The notes under the pieces were generated by a model, which was not told the origin of the DNA, searched no databases, and saw only the letters and a program-made list of their open reading frames with translations. Positions 26,608 to 36,167 of a stretch of 64,000 bases of DNA are shown piece after piece. Origin of the DNA: RPQJ01 sp963732375 (GTDB lineage: Bacteria > Pseudomonadota > Gammaproteobacteria > Steroidobacterales > Steroidobacteraceae); NCBI GenBank assembly GCA_963732375.1, contig CAVSZE010000015.1:124001-188000 (forward strand), in the 5' to 3' direction. The position numbers and the translations under genes were made by a program. How positions within the stretch are numbered: position 1 is the first letter of the stretch; every line of letters begins with the position of its first letter.

Positions 26608-26952
26608 TCAGACCTTCTCTTCGATGCGCGCTGCCTTGCCGGTGCGGTCGCGCAGGAAGTAGAGCTTGGCGCGACGAACGTGGCCGCGGCGCTTCACCTT
26701 GATCCCGCCGAGCGCGGGGCTATGGGTCTGGAACACGCGTTCCACGCCCTCGCCGTGCGACATCTTGCGCACGGTGAACGACGAGTTCAGTCCGCGGTTG
26801 CTCTTGGCGATGACCACACCCTCGTAGGACTGGACGCGCTCGCGATCGCCTTCCTTGACCTTCACCTCGACGACGACCGTGTCGCCCGGGCCGAAGTCCG
26901 GAATTTCGCGCTGCATGCGCTCCTTCTCGAGCGTTGCAATGATGTTGCTCAT
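26608..26952 (-). CDS. rplS: 50S ribosomal protein L19
   Basis: Large-subunit protein at the 30S-50S interface. It has 114 aa (E. coli 115) with 'IPDFGPGDTVVVEVKVKEGDRERVQSYEGVVIA' and 'VERVFQTHSPALGGIKV'. The ATG overlaps the trmD stop (ATGA). Last gene of the rpsP-rimM-trmD-rplS operon. Confidence 0.98.
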   Translation of the reverse strand: MSNIIATLEKERMQREIPDFGPGDTVVVEVKVKEGDRERVQSYEGVVIAKSNRGLNSSFTVRKMSHGEGVERVFQTHSPALGGIKVKRRGHVRRAKLYFLRDRTGKAARIEEKV

Positions 26953-27731
26953 GTCTCACCTTTCTCGCAGTGGTTGCTTCCGTGCCCAGTCCGCGGCGCA
27001 TCCTGCTCCGCGCGATATTCTTCCAGCAGCGCGAGTTCCTCGCCGCTCAATTCCCGCTGTCGCAGCAGGTCCGGTCGCCGCGCCGCGGTGCGCCCCAGCG
27101 ACTGCTTCCTGCGCCAGCGCTCGATCGCGGCATGGTTGCCGCCCTTCAGCACCGCCGGCACCTCACGACCCTGCCAGCTCTCCGGCCGCGTGTAGTGTGG
27201 CCAGTCGAGCAGCCCGGTCACAAACGACTCCTGCTCCGCCGACTCCGCACATCCGAGCGAGCCGGGCAGCAGCCGCGACACCGCGTCGATCAGCATCAAC
27301 GCCGGCAGCTCGCCGCCGGACAGCACGATGTCGCCGACCGACAACGACTCGTCGATACAAGCCTCGACGAAGCGCTCGTCCACCCCCTCGTAGCGGCCGG
27401 CCACCAGCACGACCTCCCCGAGTCCGGCCAGCTCCGCGACCTTCGACTGCGTGACCGGCGCGCCGTCCGCTGCCAGGTACACCCGTCGCGCCGCGGGCAC
27501 AATTGCCGCCGCATCCGCCATCGCGAGCCTCAATGGCTCCGCCTTCAACACCATCCCGGGGCCGCCGCCATAGGGCCGGTCGTCCACCGTCTTGTGCACG
27601 TCCGTGGCGTAAAGCCGCGGATTCACCGTCCGAACCTCGAGCAGCCCCCGCTCGATCGCCCGCCCGAGCACACCGAAACCGACGGCCCGCTCGATGAACT
27701 CGGGAAACAACGTGACGACGACGATCTTCAC
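26949..27731 (-). CDS. trmD: tRNA (guanine-N1)-methyltransferase TrmD
   Basis: SPOUT methyltransferase that makes m1G37 in tRNAs reading CNN codons and prevents +1 frameshifts. It has 260 aa. Motifs: 'VTLFPEFIERAVGFGVLGRA', 'DDRPYGGGPGMVLKAEPL' and the SAM-binding knot 'LVAGRYEGVDERFVEACIDESLSVGDIVLSGGELPA'. The C-terminal ~20 residues are charged and variable. It overlaps rplS by 4 bp. Confidence 0.98.
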   Translation of the reverse strand: MKIVVVTLFPEFIERAVGFGVLGRAIERGLLEVRTVNPRLYATDVHKTVDDRPYGGGPGMVLKAEPLRLAMADAAAIVPAARRVYLAADGAPVTQSKVAELAGLGEVVLVAGRYEGVDERFVEACIDESLSVGDIVLSGGELPALMLIDAVSRLLPGSLGCAESAEQESFVTGLLDWPHYTRPESWQGREVPAVLKGGNHAAIERWRRKQSLGRTAARRPDLLRQRELSGEELALLEEYRAEQDAPRTGHGSNHCEKGET

Positions 27732-27746
27732 GCGATTCCCCGCCGC

Positions 27747-28268
27747 TCAATCGTCCAGGTGCCAGTCGAGTGTCACCCGGCCCGTATCAAAATCGACCTC
27801 CAGCAGCCTCTGCGGCACCAGCGGCACCAGCCGCTCCCGATCGCCTGCCAGGACCAGCACCGGGTGGGCCGGCATGTCCAGCACACCCTCCACCCGACCG
27901 AGCATCGCCCCGTCGCGGTTGCGGGCCTCGAGCCCTACCAGGTCGTGCCAGTAGTACTCGCGCTCCGCTGTGGGCGCCAGTTCCGACCGGTCCACCTGGA
28001 CCTCGCAACCGGTCAGCCCCTGGGCTGCTTCGCGCGAGTCCACGCCTTCGAGTCGCACAGCCACGGCCTTTCCGGCCCGCTTCCACTCGAGAACCGTCCG
28101 GCGCTCGGCCTGGCCGGCGCGGACGAGTTCCCAACTCCTGAAATCCACGATGCCCTCGAGCGGGTCTGTGAAGGAATTCACCTTCACCCAGCCCGTCACC
28201 CCGAATGGGGCACCGATTCGACCGAGCACCACCACGCGCCGGTCACTGCCGGGGCGCGCCTGGCTCAC
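27747..28268 (-). CDS. rimM: Ribosome maturation factor RimM
   Basis: Binds S19 and helps assemble the 30S head domain. It has 173 aa: an N-terminal RimM domain ('VVVLGRIGAPFGVTGWVKVNSFTDPLEGI') and a C-terminal PRC barrel ('EYYWHDLVGLEARNRDGAMLGRVEGVLDMPAHPVLVL'). The start is GTG, only 4 bp after the rpsP stop. Confidence 0.97.
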   Translation of the reverse strand: MSQARPGSDRRVVVLGRIGAPFGVTGWVKVNSFTDPLEGIVDFRSWELVRAGQAERRTVLEWKRAGKAVAVRLEGVDSREAAQGLTGCEVQVDRSELAPTAEREYYWHDLVGLEARNRDGAMLGRVEGVLDMPAHPVLVLAGDRERLVPLVPQRLLEVDFDTGRVTLDWHLDD

Positions 28269-28272
28269 AGGC

Positions 28273-28527
28273 TCAGGCCGCAGCCTTGGCCTTGCGATAG
28301 CCCTTGATCAGCTGCTCGACGCGCTCGGAAGGCTGCGCGCCGCAACCCACCCAGTGGTCGATGCGGTCGAGTTCGAGCCGCAGCTCCTCGCTGCCGCCGC
28401 GGGCGACCGGATTGAAGAACCCGACCTGCTCCAGGGCACCACCGACGCTGCGGCGACTGTCGGTCACAACCACGTGGTAGAAAGGTTCTTTCTTACCGCC
28501 GCGGCGCATCAAACGGATCTTCACCAT
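28273..28527 (-). CDS. rpsP: 30S ribosomal protein S16
   Basis: Small-subunit body protein. It has 84 aa (E. coli 82) with 'MVKIRLMRRGGKKEPFYHVVVTDSR' and a C-terminus 'RVEQLIKGYRKAKAAA'. First gene of the operon, preceded by its own promoter and a leader of about 60 bases that can fold (see 28558-28574). Confidence 0.98.
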   Translation of the reverse strand: MVKIRLMRRGGKKEPFYHVVVTDSRRSVGGALEQVGFFNPVARGGSEELRLELDRIDHWVGCGAQPSERVEQLIKGYRKAKAAA

Positions 28528-28557
28528 CGTCTGCCATTGCCTCGTTCAGGACTGCCA

Positions 28558-28600
28558 GGTACCGGCCCGGTACCCGGTCAAAAAAGAGCCGCGAACTATA
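28558..28600 (-). promoter_or_regulatory. rpsP operon promoter box and leader hairpin
   Basis: On the minus strand TATAGT (28600 to 28595) sits about 68 bases before the rpsP ATG, in the 110-bp gap after ffh, with no strong -35 match. Downstream, in the leader, GGTACCG-3 nt-CGGTACC (28558-28574) forms a 7-bp hairpin followed by nothing resembling a terminator. Whether the hairpin regulates S16 synthesis is unknown. Confidence 0.4.
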
Positions 28601-28637
28601 CCGAAAATCCCAGCGGAAAGAAATGCTTGTGGACGGC

Positions 28638-29993
28638 TCACTGGAGGCCGGGCGGAAGCCGGCCGGCCATCGACCGCATCATGCGTCCGATCCCCCCCTT
28701 GCCCATTCCCTTCATCATTTTCTGCATCTGCAGGAAATTCTTCAGCAGCCGGTTGACGTCGGCTACATGGGTCCCCGACCCGGTGGCGATCCGGCGGCGG
28801 CGTGACCCGTCGATCGTCTTGGGGTAGCGGCGCTCCCCCGCCGTCATGGAGCAGATGATCGCGATCTGGCGGCGGATTTCGCGGTCATTTCCCTGCGGCA
28901 GGCCACCCGCCTTGGCCGCGAGGTGGGCCGGCAGCTTTTCCATCAGGGCTGCCATGCCGCCCATTCCCTCGAGCTGGCGCAACTGGGCCTGCAGGTCGTT
29001 CAGGTCGAAATCCTTGCCCTTGGCCATCTTGCGGGCCAGCTTCTCGGCTTCCTCCCGGTCGACCTTGCGGGTGACCTCCTCGACCAGGCTCAGCACGTCG
29101 CCCATGCCCAGGATCCGGGACGCCATGCGCTCCGGCTGGAAGACTTCGAGAGCTTCGGGCTTTTCGCCCACGCCAAGGAACAGGATCGGACGCCCGGTCA
29201 CCTGCCGCACGGAGAGCGCCGCGCCGCCCCGGGCATCACCGTCCGCCTTGGTGAGCACGACCCCGGTCAGATCGAGCGCTGACCCGAATGCGCGGGCCGC
29301 GTTGACCGCGTCCTGGCCCGCCATGCTGTCCACCACGAACAGCGTCTCGACCGGCGTAAGCGTTGCCCCGAGCTCGCGGACCTCCTGCATCATCGGCTCG
29401 TCTACGTGCAGGCGGCCGGCGGTGTCCACCAGCAGCACGTCGTAGAGCCCGCGGCGCGCCTGGTCCAGCGCGCGCGCTGCAATCACGACCGGCGCCAATG
29501 ACGGCTCCGCGGGGGTCACGTCGATGCCCAGCTGCTCACCGAGGCGCTCGAGCTGCAGCATCGCCGCAGGGCGGTAGACATCGGTCGAGGTGAGCAGCAC
29601 GCGCTTGCGTTCGCGATCGCGCAGCCACAAGGCGATCTTCGCTGCGGTAGTCGTCTTGCCTGCGCCCTGCAGGCCGGCGAGCAGGATCACGGCCGGCGGC
29701 TGCGTGCGCAGGTTCAACGGTCGCACGCCCTCGCCCATCACCCGGACGAGTTCCTCGTGGATCACCCGCACCAGGGCCTGGCCCGGGGTGAGGCTGCGGT
29801 GGATCTCGAGCCCGACGGCCCTCGCCTTGACCGCATCGATGAATTCCTTGACCACCGGCAGCGCGACGTCCGCCTCGAGCAGCGCCATACGTACCTGCCG
29901 AAGCGTGTCGCCGATGTTTTCCTCGGTCAGGCGGCCGCGGCCGCGCAGACCCTCGACGACTGTGGCGAGACGGGACGAGAGCTTGTCGAACAC
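28638..29993 (-). CDS. ffh: Signal recognition particle protein Ffh
   Basis: GTPase subunit of SRP that targets membrane proteins co-translationally through FtsY. It has 451 aa (E. coli 453): N domain ('LTEENIGDTLRQVRMALLEADVALPVV'), G domain with 'LAGLQGAGKTTTAAKIA' and 'LLVDTAGRLHVDEPMM', and a methionine-rich M domain from ~300 ('MGKGGIGRMMRSMAG' near the end) that holds 4.5S RNA and signal sequences. The GTG start at 29993 is divergent from ypjD. Confidence 0.98.
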   Translation of the reverse strand: MFDKLSSRLATVVEGLRGRGRLTEENIGDTLRQVRMALLEADVALPVVKEFIDAVKARAVGLEIHRSLTPGQALVRVIHEELVRVMGEGVRPLNLRTQPPAVILLAGLQGAGKTTTAAKIALWLRDRERKRVLLTSTDVYRPAAMLQLERLGEQLGIDVTPAEPSLAPVVIAARALDQARRGLYDVLLVDTAGRLHVDEPMMQEVRELGATLTPVETLFVVDSMAGQDAVNAARAFGSALDLTGVVLTKADGDARGGAALSVRQVTGRPILFLGVGEKPEALEVFQPERMASRILGMGDVLSLVEEVTRKVDREEAEKLARKMAKGKDFDLNDLQAQLRQLEGMGGMAALMEKLPAHLAAKAGGLPQGNDREIRRQIAIICSMTAGERRYPKTIDGSRRRRIATGSGTHVADVNRLLKNFLQMQKMMKGMGKGGIGRMMRSMAGRLPPGLQ

Positions 29994-30116
29994 GGGACCT
30001 CGAGTCGGGCAGATGGGGGCGCTGGCGCCGCGGAGCGCGAATTATAGGCATCGCGCCTCCTCACCGTAACGCCGATGTGACATCATTTCACCGTAGCCGT
30101 CCTGAGAGGCCCACGC

Positions 30117-30926
30117 TTGCTGCTGCCACTGATTGCCATCGCCTGTTACCTGTTCGGTGCCGTGGGGCTGGGCTTCGGCGCGTACTACGGCGTGTCCCAC
30201 CACGGCCGTGGCGGGCGCATCGCCGGCCTGCTGATCGCGTGCGTCGGCGTGGCCGTGCACCTGGCCGCGCTTGGGGTGGAACTGAAGCTCGACCCCGAAG
30301 CCGTGCTGTCACTGGGCGACACGGCGGCCATCGTCAGCGCGATGATCGCAATCACCGCGCTGGTGGTTGCACTCCGTCCAAGGCTGCGCGGCATGGCCGC
30401 GCTGCTGCTGGTGATCGCCGCGTTGCTAGAAGTGAGCTTCTCCGAAGGCGCGCGGAACTTCACCACCGGGCGTCCGGGCTGGGAACTCGCGTTCCACGTG
30501 GCGATGGCGACGACGGCTTTCGCCTTCCTCACCATCGGTGCTGTCCTCGCGGCCGCGCAGGTGCTGGTGGACCGCCGGTTGCGCAGCCGGCAGCCGCTCG
30601 GGATCATGCGCATCCTGACGCCGATCGAGTCCCTCGAATCGGGCTGCTTCCACAGTATCTTCGCTGGATTCGCGCTGCTCACGCTCGCACTGGTGAGCGG
30701 CGCGTTCTTCATCGAGAACCTTTTCGCGCAGCACCTTGTGCACAAGGTGGTGCTTGCGATCATCGCGTGGGTCGTCTTCGGGGTCCTGCTGCTCGGCCGG
30801 TGGCGCTTCGGATGGCGCGGCCGCAAGGCACTGCGCTGGACACTCGCCGGTTACGTGCTGCTGGTGCTGTCCTACGTCGGCAGCAAGCTGGTTCTCGAAA
30901 ACCTGCTCGGCCGCCACTGGGGCTGA
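30117..30926 (+). CDS. ypjD: CcsA/CcmC-like inner-membrane protein YpjD
   Basis: Polytopic membrane protein of the cytochrome c assembly superfamily; its exact function is not established, and a genetic role in magnesium efflux with CorB has been suggested for this pair. It has 269 aa and about eight hydrophobic helices, with conserved His in 'LAFHVAMATTAFAFLTIGAVLAAAQVLV' and 'HLVHKVVLAIIAWVVFG'. The TTG start has GAGAGG 7 bases upstream. The ffh(divergent)-ypjD-corB order is the same as in E. coli. Confidence 0.85.
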   Translation: MLLPLIAIACYLFGAVGLGFGAYYGVSHHGRGGRIAGLLIACVGVAVHLAALGVELKLDPEAVLSLGDTAAIVSAMIAITALVVALRPRLRGMAALLLVIAALLEVSFSEGARNFTTGRPGWELAFHVAMATTAFAFLTIGAVLAAAQVLVDRRLRSRQPLGIMRILTPIESLESGCFHSIFAGFALLTLALVSGAFFIENLFAQHLVHKVVLAIIAWVVFGVLLLGRWRFGWRGRKALRWTLAGYVLLVLSYVGSKLVLENLLGRHWG

Positions 30927-30932
30927 CCGCCC

Positions 30933-32249
30933 TTGCAGGACATCCCGATACCCTGGATGGGCGCCCTGCTGGTGGTGCTGGTCGCGCTGTCGGCGTTCTT
31001 CTCGAGCTCCGAAACCGCGCTGATGGCAATCAACCGCTACCGGCTGCGGCATCGCGCCCGCGCGGGCAGCGCCGGCGCGCGCGCCGCCGAACGGCTGCTC
31101 GAGCGGCCCGACCGGCTGATCGGGGTCATCCTGCTCTGTAACAACTTCGTGAATTCCGCGTCCGCGGCGCTGGTGACGGTGATGTCGCTGCAGATCGGCG
31201 GCGAGGGCTTCGCCGTGATCGCCGTCAGCGCCTACACCGTGGTGCTGATCATCTTCGGCGAAGTGGCACCGAAGACCTTCGGCGCGCTGTTCCCGGAGCG
31301 CATCGCACTGCCCGCCGCGCTCATCTACGAGGTGCTGCTCAAGATCCTCTACCCGCTGGTCTGGGCGCTCAACCTGGTGGCCAACGGCGTGCTTCGACTG
31401 ATGGGTATCACGCGCGAGAAGGCGGCCACCACGGAACTGAGCCGTGACGAGTTGCGCACCGTTCTCGCCGAGGCCGCAACGGTGATACCCCACCGCCACC
31501 AGCGGATGCTGATGAGCATACTCGACCTCGAGAAGATCAGCGTCGAGGACATCATGGTCCCGCGCAACGAGATCTCGGGCATCGACATCGGCGATGAGTG
31601 GGACGACATACTGGACCAGTTGCGCGACAGCCGGCACACGCGCATCCCGGTCTATGAAGGCAGCATCGACACCCTGGTCGGCATCCTGCACATGAAGAAA
31701 GTCGCACGCCTGCTCGCACGCGGCGAATTCGCGCGCGAGCAACTGCTGATGCTGGCACGCGCGCGCGAGCCCTGGTACGTCCCGGAGGGCACTTCACTGA
31801 ACAGGCAGCTGCTGAACTTCCAGCGCCAGCGGCGTCGCGTTGCCTTCGTCGTCGACGAGTACGGCGACGTGCAGGGCCTCGTCACGCTCGAGGACCTGCT
31901 CGAGGAGATCGTGGGCGAGTTCACCTCGGATACCAGCTCGATGCACAAGGACGTGCACAAGGAAAAAGGCGGCAGCTACATCGTCAACGCCTCGGCCAGC
32001 CTGCGCGCGCTCAACCGCAAGATGAACTGGTCGCTGCCGACAACGGGGCCGCGCACGCTGAATGGCCTGATCATCGAGCAGCTCGAGACCATCCCCGAAG
32101 CAGGCACCAGCCTGCGCATCGACGCCTACTCGATCGACGTGCTGCAGACCGGGGACAATGCGGTGAAGACCGTGCGGCTCAAGACGCTGGCCCCGACCGC
32201 AGAGAAGCACACCGCGAAATCAGAAGGCGGCGGCCAGGGCCTGGTCTAG
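30933..32249 (+). CDS. corB: CorB/YfjD, CNNM-CBS magnesium/cobalt transport protein
   Basis: Membrane protein of the CNNM/HlyC-CorC family, involved in Mg/Co efflux. It has 438 aa: a DUF21 transmembrane domain (1-~185; 'LSAFFSSSETALMAINRYRLRHRAR', 'FGEVAPKTFGALFPERIA'), a CBS pair (~200-330; 'VEDIMVPRNEISGIDI', 'VDEYGDVQGLVTLEDLLEEIVGEF') and a C-terminal CorC_HlyC domain (~345-425). The TTG start is 6 bp after ypjD. Its last 30 bp overlap the 3' end of radA on the other strand. Confidence 0.92.
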   Translation: MQDIPIPWMGALLVVLVALSAFFSSSETALMAINRYRLRHRARAGSAGARAAERLLERPDRLIGVILLCNNFVNSASAALVTVMSLQIGGEGFAVIAVSAYTVVLIIFGEVAPKTFGALFPERIALPAALIYEVLLKILYPLVWALNLVANGVLRLMGITREKAATTELSRDELRTVLAEAATVIPHRHQRMLMSILDLEKISVEDIMVPRNEISGIDIGDEWDDILDQLRDSRHTRIPVYEGSIDTLVGILHMKKVARLLARGEFAREQLLMLARAREPWYVPEGTSLNRQLLNFQRQRRRVAFVVDEYGDVQGLVTLEDLLEEIVGEFTSDTSSMHKDVHKEKGGSYIVNASASLRALNRKMNWSLPTTGPRTLNGLIIEQLETIPEAGTSLRIDAYSIDVLQTGDNAVKTVRLKTLAPTAEKHTAKSEGGGQGLV

Positions 32250-33578
32250 CCTCGCGACCCCCTGCACGGACATCCCTTCCAGGGCCTGCCTGGGAACGTT
32301 GGCCGCAGGCACCAGCGCACGCTTGAAACCCTGCTTGACCGCCTCCCGGAGCCGTTCCTCGCCGAAGGGCACGGGCCGGATCTCACCGGTCAGCCCCAGC
32401 TCGCCGAAGCACACCATGTCGGACGCGACCGCGCTGTTGCGCAGGCTCGACTGCACCGCAAGCACGGCCGGCAGGTCGGCGGCAGTCTCCCCGATGCGCA
32501 CGCCCCCGACGACGTTGATGAAGACGTCCTGGCCCGAGGTCGAGATGCCGCCGTGGCGGTGCAGCACGGCGAGCAGCAGCGCGAGACGACTCGATTCGAA
32601 GCCTACTGCGATGCGGCGTGGCGACATGCCCTGTGCCTCGTCGATCAGCGCCTGGACCTCGACCAGCAGTGGACGGCTGCCCTCGCGGGCAACCGTGACG
32701 ACGCTGCCGGGAACCGGCGACTCGTGGCGCGAAAGGAAGATCGCCGAGGGATTGCGGACCTCCTTCAGGCCCTGGTCCACCATCGCAAAGACGCCGATCT
32801 CGTTGGCCGCGCCGAAGCGGTTCTTGACCGCTCGCACGACCCGGTAGCGGCTTCCCGGGTCGCTCTCGAAGTAGAGCACCGTGTCCACCATGTGTTCCAG
32901 GATGCGCGGCCCCGCGATCAGGCCCTCCTTGGTCACGTGGCCGATGATCAGCACGGCGGTTCCCGACTCCTTCGCGTACCGCACCAGGCGGGCCGCCGAT
33001 TCGCGCACCTGCACTGCCGAGCCGGGCGAGGATTCCGACAATTCCGTGTGCATGGTCTGGATCGAGTCGATAACCAGCACCAGCGCGGCCGCAGACACGG
33101 CCTCCGCCACGATCCGTTCGACGCCTGTCTCGGCCACCACCCTGAGCGTTGGCGAGTCGAGCCCCAGCCTGCGGGCGCGCAGTGCCACCTGCCGCACCGA
33201 TTCCTCGCCGGAGGCGTAGAGCACCGGCCGCTCGCGCGACAGCGAGTCGGCGGCCTGCAGCAACAAGGTGGACTTTCCGATGCCGGGGTCGCCGCCGAGC
33301 AGCACCACCGAACCCGCAACCAGCCCTCCGCCCAGGACGCGGTCGAGTTCGCCGATTCCGGTGGCCGCGCGCAGTTCCGTGTCGTCACCGACCTGGGACA
33401 CCGCCTTGCTGGTGCCGGGTCCCGGGGGCAGCGCGGCCCGCCTGACGGCCAGTCCGCCGGCAGACGATGCCGCGAGTTCCAGCGTGTTCCACGACTGGCA
33501 CGCAGGGCACTGGCCCTGCCACTGCGGTGTCGCGGCGCCGCATGTGCCGCACACGTAGCTCGTCTTCGGCCGTGCCAT
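32220..33578 (-). CDS. radA: DNA repair protein RadA
   Basis: RecA-like branch-migration helicase that extends recombination intermediates. It has 452 aa. An N-terminal C4 zinc finger (CGTCG...CPAC, ~9-27) precedes the ATPase with Walker A GGDPGIGKST, the RadA-specific 'VKNRFGAANEIGVF' motif, and a Lon-like domain at the C-terminus ('GMSPRRIAVGFESSRLALLLAVLHRHGG'). Two adjacent ATGs occur (33581 and 33578); the second is preferred because AAGG then sits 7 bases upstream. It is divergent from the kinase gene. Confidence 0.96.
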   Translation of the reverse strand: MARPKTSYVCGTCGAATPQWQGQCPACQSWNTLELAASSAGGLAVRRAALPPGPGTSKAVSQVGDDTELRAATGIGELDRVLGGGLVAGSVVLLGGDPGIGKSTLLLQAADSLSRERPVLYASGEESVRQVALRARRLGLDSPTLRVVAETGVERIVAEAVSAAALVLVIDSIQTMHTELSESSPGSAVQVRESAARLVRYAKESGTAVLIIGHVTKEGLIAGPRILEHMVDTVLYFESDPGSRYRVVRAVKNRFGAANEIGVFAMVDQGLKEVRNPSAIFLSRHESPVPGSVVTVAREGSRPLLVEVQALIDEAQGMSPRRIAVGFESSRLALLLAVLHRHGGISTSGQDVFINVVGGVRIGETAADLPAVLAVQSSLRNSAVASDMVCFGELGLTGEIRPVPFGEERLREAVKQGFKRALVPAANVPRQALEGMSVQGVARLDQALAAAF

Positions 33579-33661
33579 CATTCAACCTTTTCCGGGGTGA
33601 GCGTCCGCGGCCCGCGATGCTAGCACGCCCGGCGGGCCGCCCCGGATTGTGACGGCACAGG

Positions 33662-33690
33662 CAAATCGGGGCGATTTGTCTACGTATACT
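33662..33690 (+). promoter_or_regulatory. Promoter with a perfect inverted repeat ahead of the kinase cassette
   Basis: CAAATCG(GGG)CGATTTG at 33662-33678 is a perfect 7-bp inverted repeat with a 3-base centre. TATACT at 33685-33690 looks like a -10 box; the -35 hexamer would fall at 33662-33667, inside the repeat. A dimeric regulator bound here would block or replace -35 contacts. A start about 7 bases after the box would leave a leader of only ~6 bases before the ATG at 33703. Confidence 0.45.
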
Positions 33691-33702
33691 TGGCGACAGA
33701 TC

Positions 33703-34614
<912 letters not shown>

Positions 34615-34617
34615 CAC

Positions 34618-35442
34618 GTGCACATGAAGGGGAAATTCCGCTGCGTCGGCATGAGCGACACGGGCCGCATCCGCGAGCACAATGAGGACACGATCGGCAC
34701 CGACTCCGACATCGGCCTGGTGGTCCTGGCGGACGGCATGGGCGGGTACAAGGCGGGCGAGGTCGCGAGCGGCATCACGGTTCGCACCGTGATGACCCTG
34801 CTGAAGGACGCGGTCGAGCGGGAGGACCTGTCGCAGCGCGATCCGGACTCCAGCCTGAGCCGGCCCGGCATCCTGCTGCGCGACGCGATTCATCGCGCCA
34901 ACAAGGTCATCTACCAGACTGCGAAGACGCAGGCCAACTGCGACGGCATGGGCACCACGGTCGTGGCGGGCCTGTTCTTCGACAACAACCTCACGGTAGC
35001 CCACGTCGGCGACTCGCGCCTCTATTGCCATCGCGCCGGAGAACTGCGGCAGGTCACCCAGGACCATTCGCTGCTGCAGGAACTTGTCTCCCGCGGCTTC
35101 TACACTCCCGCGGAGGCACAACGCGCCGCCTCCAAGAACTACGTGACCCGCGCACTCGGCGTCGAGCCCACCGTCGAGGTGGATGTGACGGAGTTCCCGG
35201 TTCTGAAGGATGACCTGTTCCTGCTGTGCTCGGACGGCCTGTCGGACATGGTCGAGGACGAGGATATCCACTTAACCATCAATACCTTTGGTGGTAGTCT
35301 TGAGACGCTCGCGAGGCAGCTCGTGCAGCTAAGCAACGACAACGGCGGGCGGGACAACGTGTCGATCGTGGTGGTGCGGGTGCTCGAGAGCTTTCCGGCA
35401 CGTCGCGGTCTCATCGACCGGTTTCTCGCCCGGTTCAACTAG
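34618..35442 (+). CDS. PP2C-family (PPM) Ser/Thr phosphatase
   Basis: Metal-dependent phosphatase that should reverse the work of the upstream kinase. It has 274 aa with all metal-binding motifs: 'REHNEDTIG', 'VLADGMGGYKAGEVAS', 'GMGTTVVAGLF', 'VAHVGDSRLYCHR', 'LLCSDGLSDMVEDEDI' and 'GGRDNVSIVVV'. No transmembrane segment. The GTG at 34618 lies 8 bases after GGACGGGG and 3 bases after the kinase stop; an ATG six bases on is possible. Confidence 0.95.
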   Translation: MHMKGKFRCVGMSDTGRIREHNEDTIGTDSDIGLVVLADGMGGYKAGEVASGITVRTVMTLLKDAVEREDLSQRDPDSSLSRPGILLRDAIHRANKVIYQTAKTQANCDGMGTTVVAGLFFDNNLTVAHVGDSRLYCHRAGELRQVTQDHSLLQELVSRGFYTPAEAQRAASKNYVTRALGVEPTVEVDVTEFPVLKDDLFLLCSDGLSDMVEDEDIHLTINTFGGSLETLARQLVQLSNDNGGRDNVSIVVVRVLESFPARRGLIDRFLARFN

Positions 35443-35463
35443 TCCGGAGGCTCGGAAATACTC

Positions 35464-36153
35464 ATGGCACGGCTTGTTCTCAGCCTGGACGGGCAATCGC
35501 TCGCCGAATACAACATGAGCAAGGAGCGCTACACGGTCGGGCGCCTCCCTGACAACGACATTCGCATCGACAACGCAGCCGTCAGCGGCCACCACGCGTT
35601 GATCATCAACATCCTCAACGACTCGTTCCTCGAGGACCTGAACAGCACCAACGGCACCTACGTCAACGGCAAGATCGTCAAGAAACACGCGCTGCAGCAC
35701 GGCGATTCGATCACGGTGGGCCACCACAGCCTGCGCTTCGTCGAGGACGAGACGGAGGAAGAGCAGGACGAATTCGAGAAGACCATGGTGATCAGCCCGC
35801 GGGCGGCGGCCCGGATGCAGATGCCCCCCGCGGCGGCCGCGCCGCAGCCGGTCGCATCCCCGCAGTATCCGAACTCGACGATGCCACGGGCAAGACTGCA
35901 GGTGCTGTCAGGCCAGTTCGCCGGACGGGAACTCGAACTCGTCAAGACGCTCACCACGCTCGGCAGGCCCGGCGTGCAGGTCGCCGCAATCACGCGGAGG
36001 TCTGACGGTTTCTACGTCGTGCACGTGGAGAGTGCCCGCCCCGACGACTACCCGCTGCTGAACGGCGTACCGGCCGGACCGCAGGCCCGCCGGTTGCACG
36101 ACAACGACGTGCTGACCCTCGCCGGGGTCAAGATGGGGTTCTTCGAGGGCTAG
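35464..36153 (+). CDS. Tandem FHA-domain phosphothreonine-binding protein
   Basis: A 229-aa adaptor. The first FHA domain (~1-98) is complete: 'YTVGRLPDNDIRID', 'AVSGHHALI' and 'LNSTNGTYVNG' give the Gly-Arg, Ser-x-His and Asn-Gly contacts. An acidic linker then reads 'EFEKTMVIS', with a possible phosphorylation site at Thr ~107. The second domain (~140-229) keeps 'LGRPG' and 'LLNG' but has 'AITRRS' where Ser-x-x-His is expected, so it probably does not bind phosphothreonine. It ends the kinase-phosphatase-FHA operon and is convergent with alr. Confidence 0.92.
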   Translation: MARLVLSLDGQSLAEYNMSKERYTVGRLPDNDIRIDNAAVSGHHALIINILNDSFLEDLNSTNGTYVNGKIVKKHALQHGDSITVGHHSLRFVEDETEEEQDEFEKTMVISPRAAARMQMPPAAAAPQPVASPQYPNSTMPRARLQVLSGQFAGRELELVKTLTTLGRPGVQVAAITRRSDGFYVVHVESARPDDYPLLNGVPAGPQARRLHDNDVLTLAGVKMGFFEG

Positions 36154-36167
36154 GCGGTCGTTCGTGT

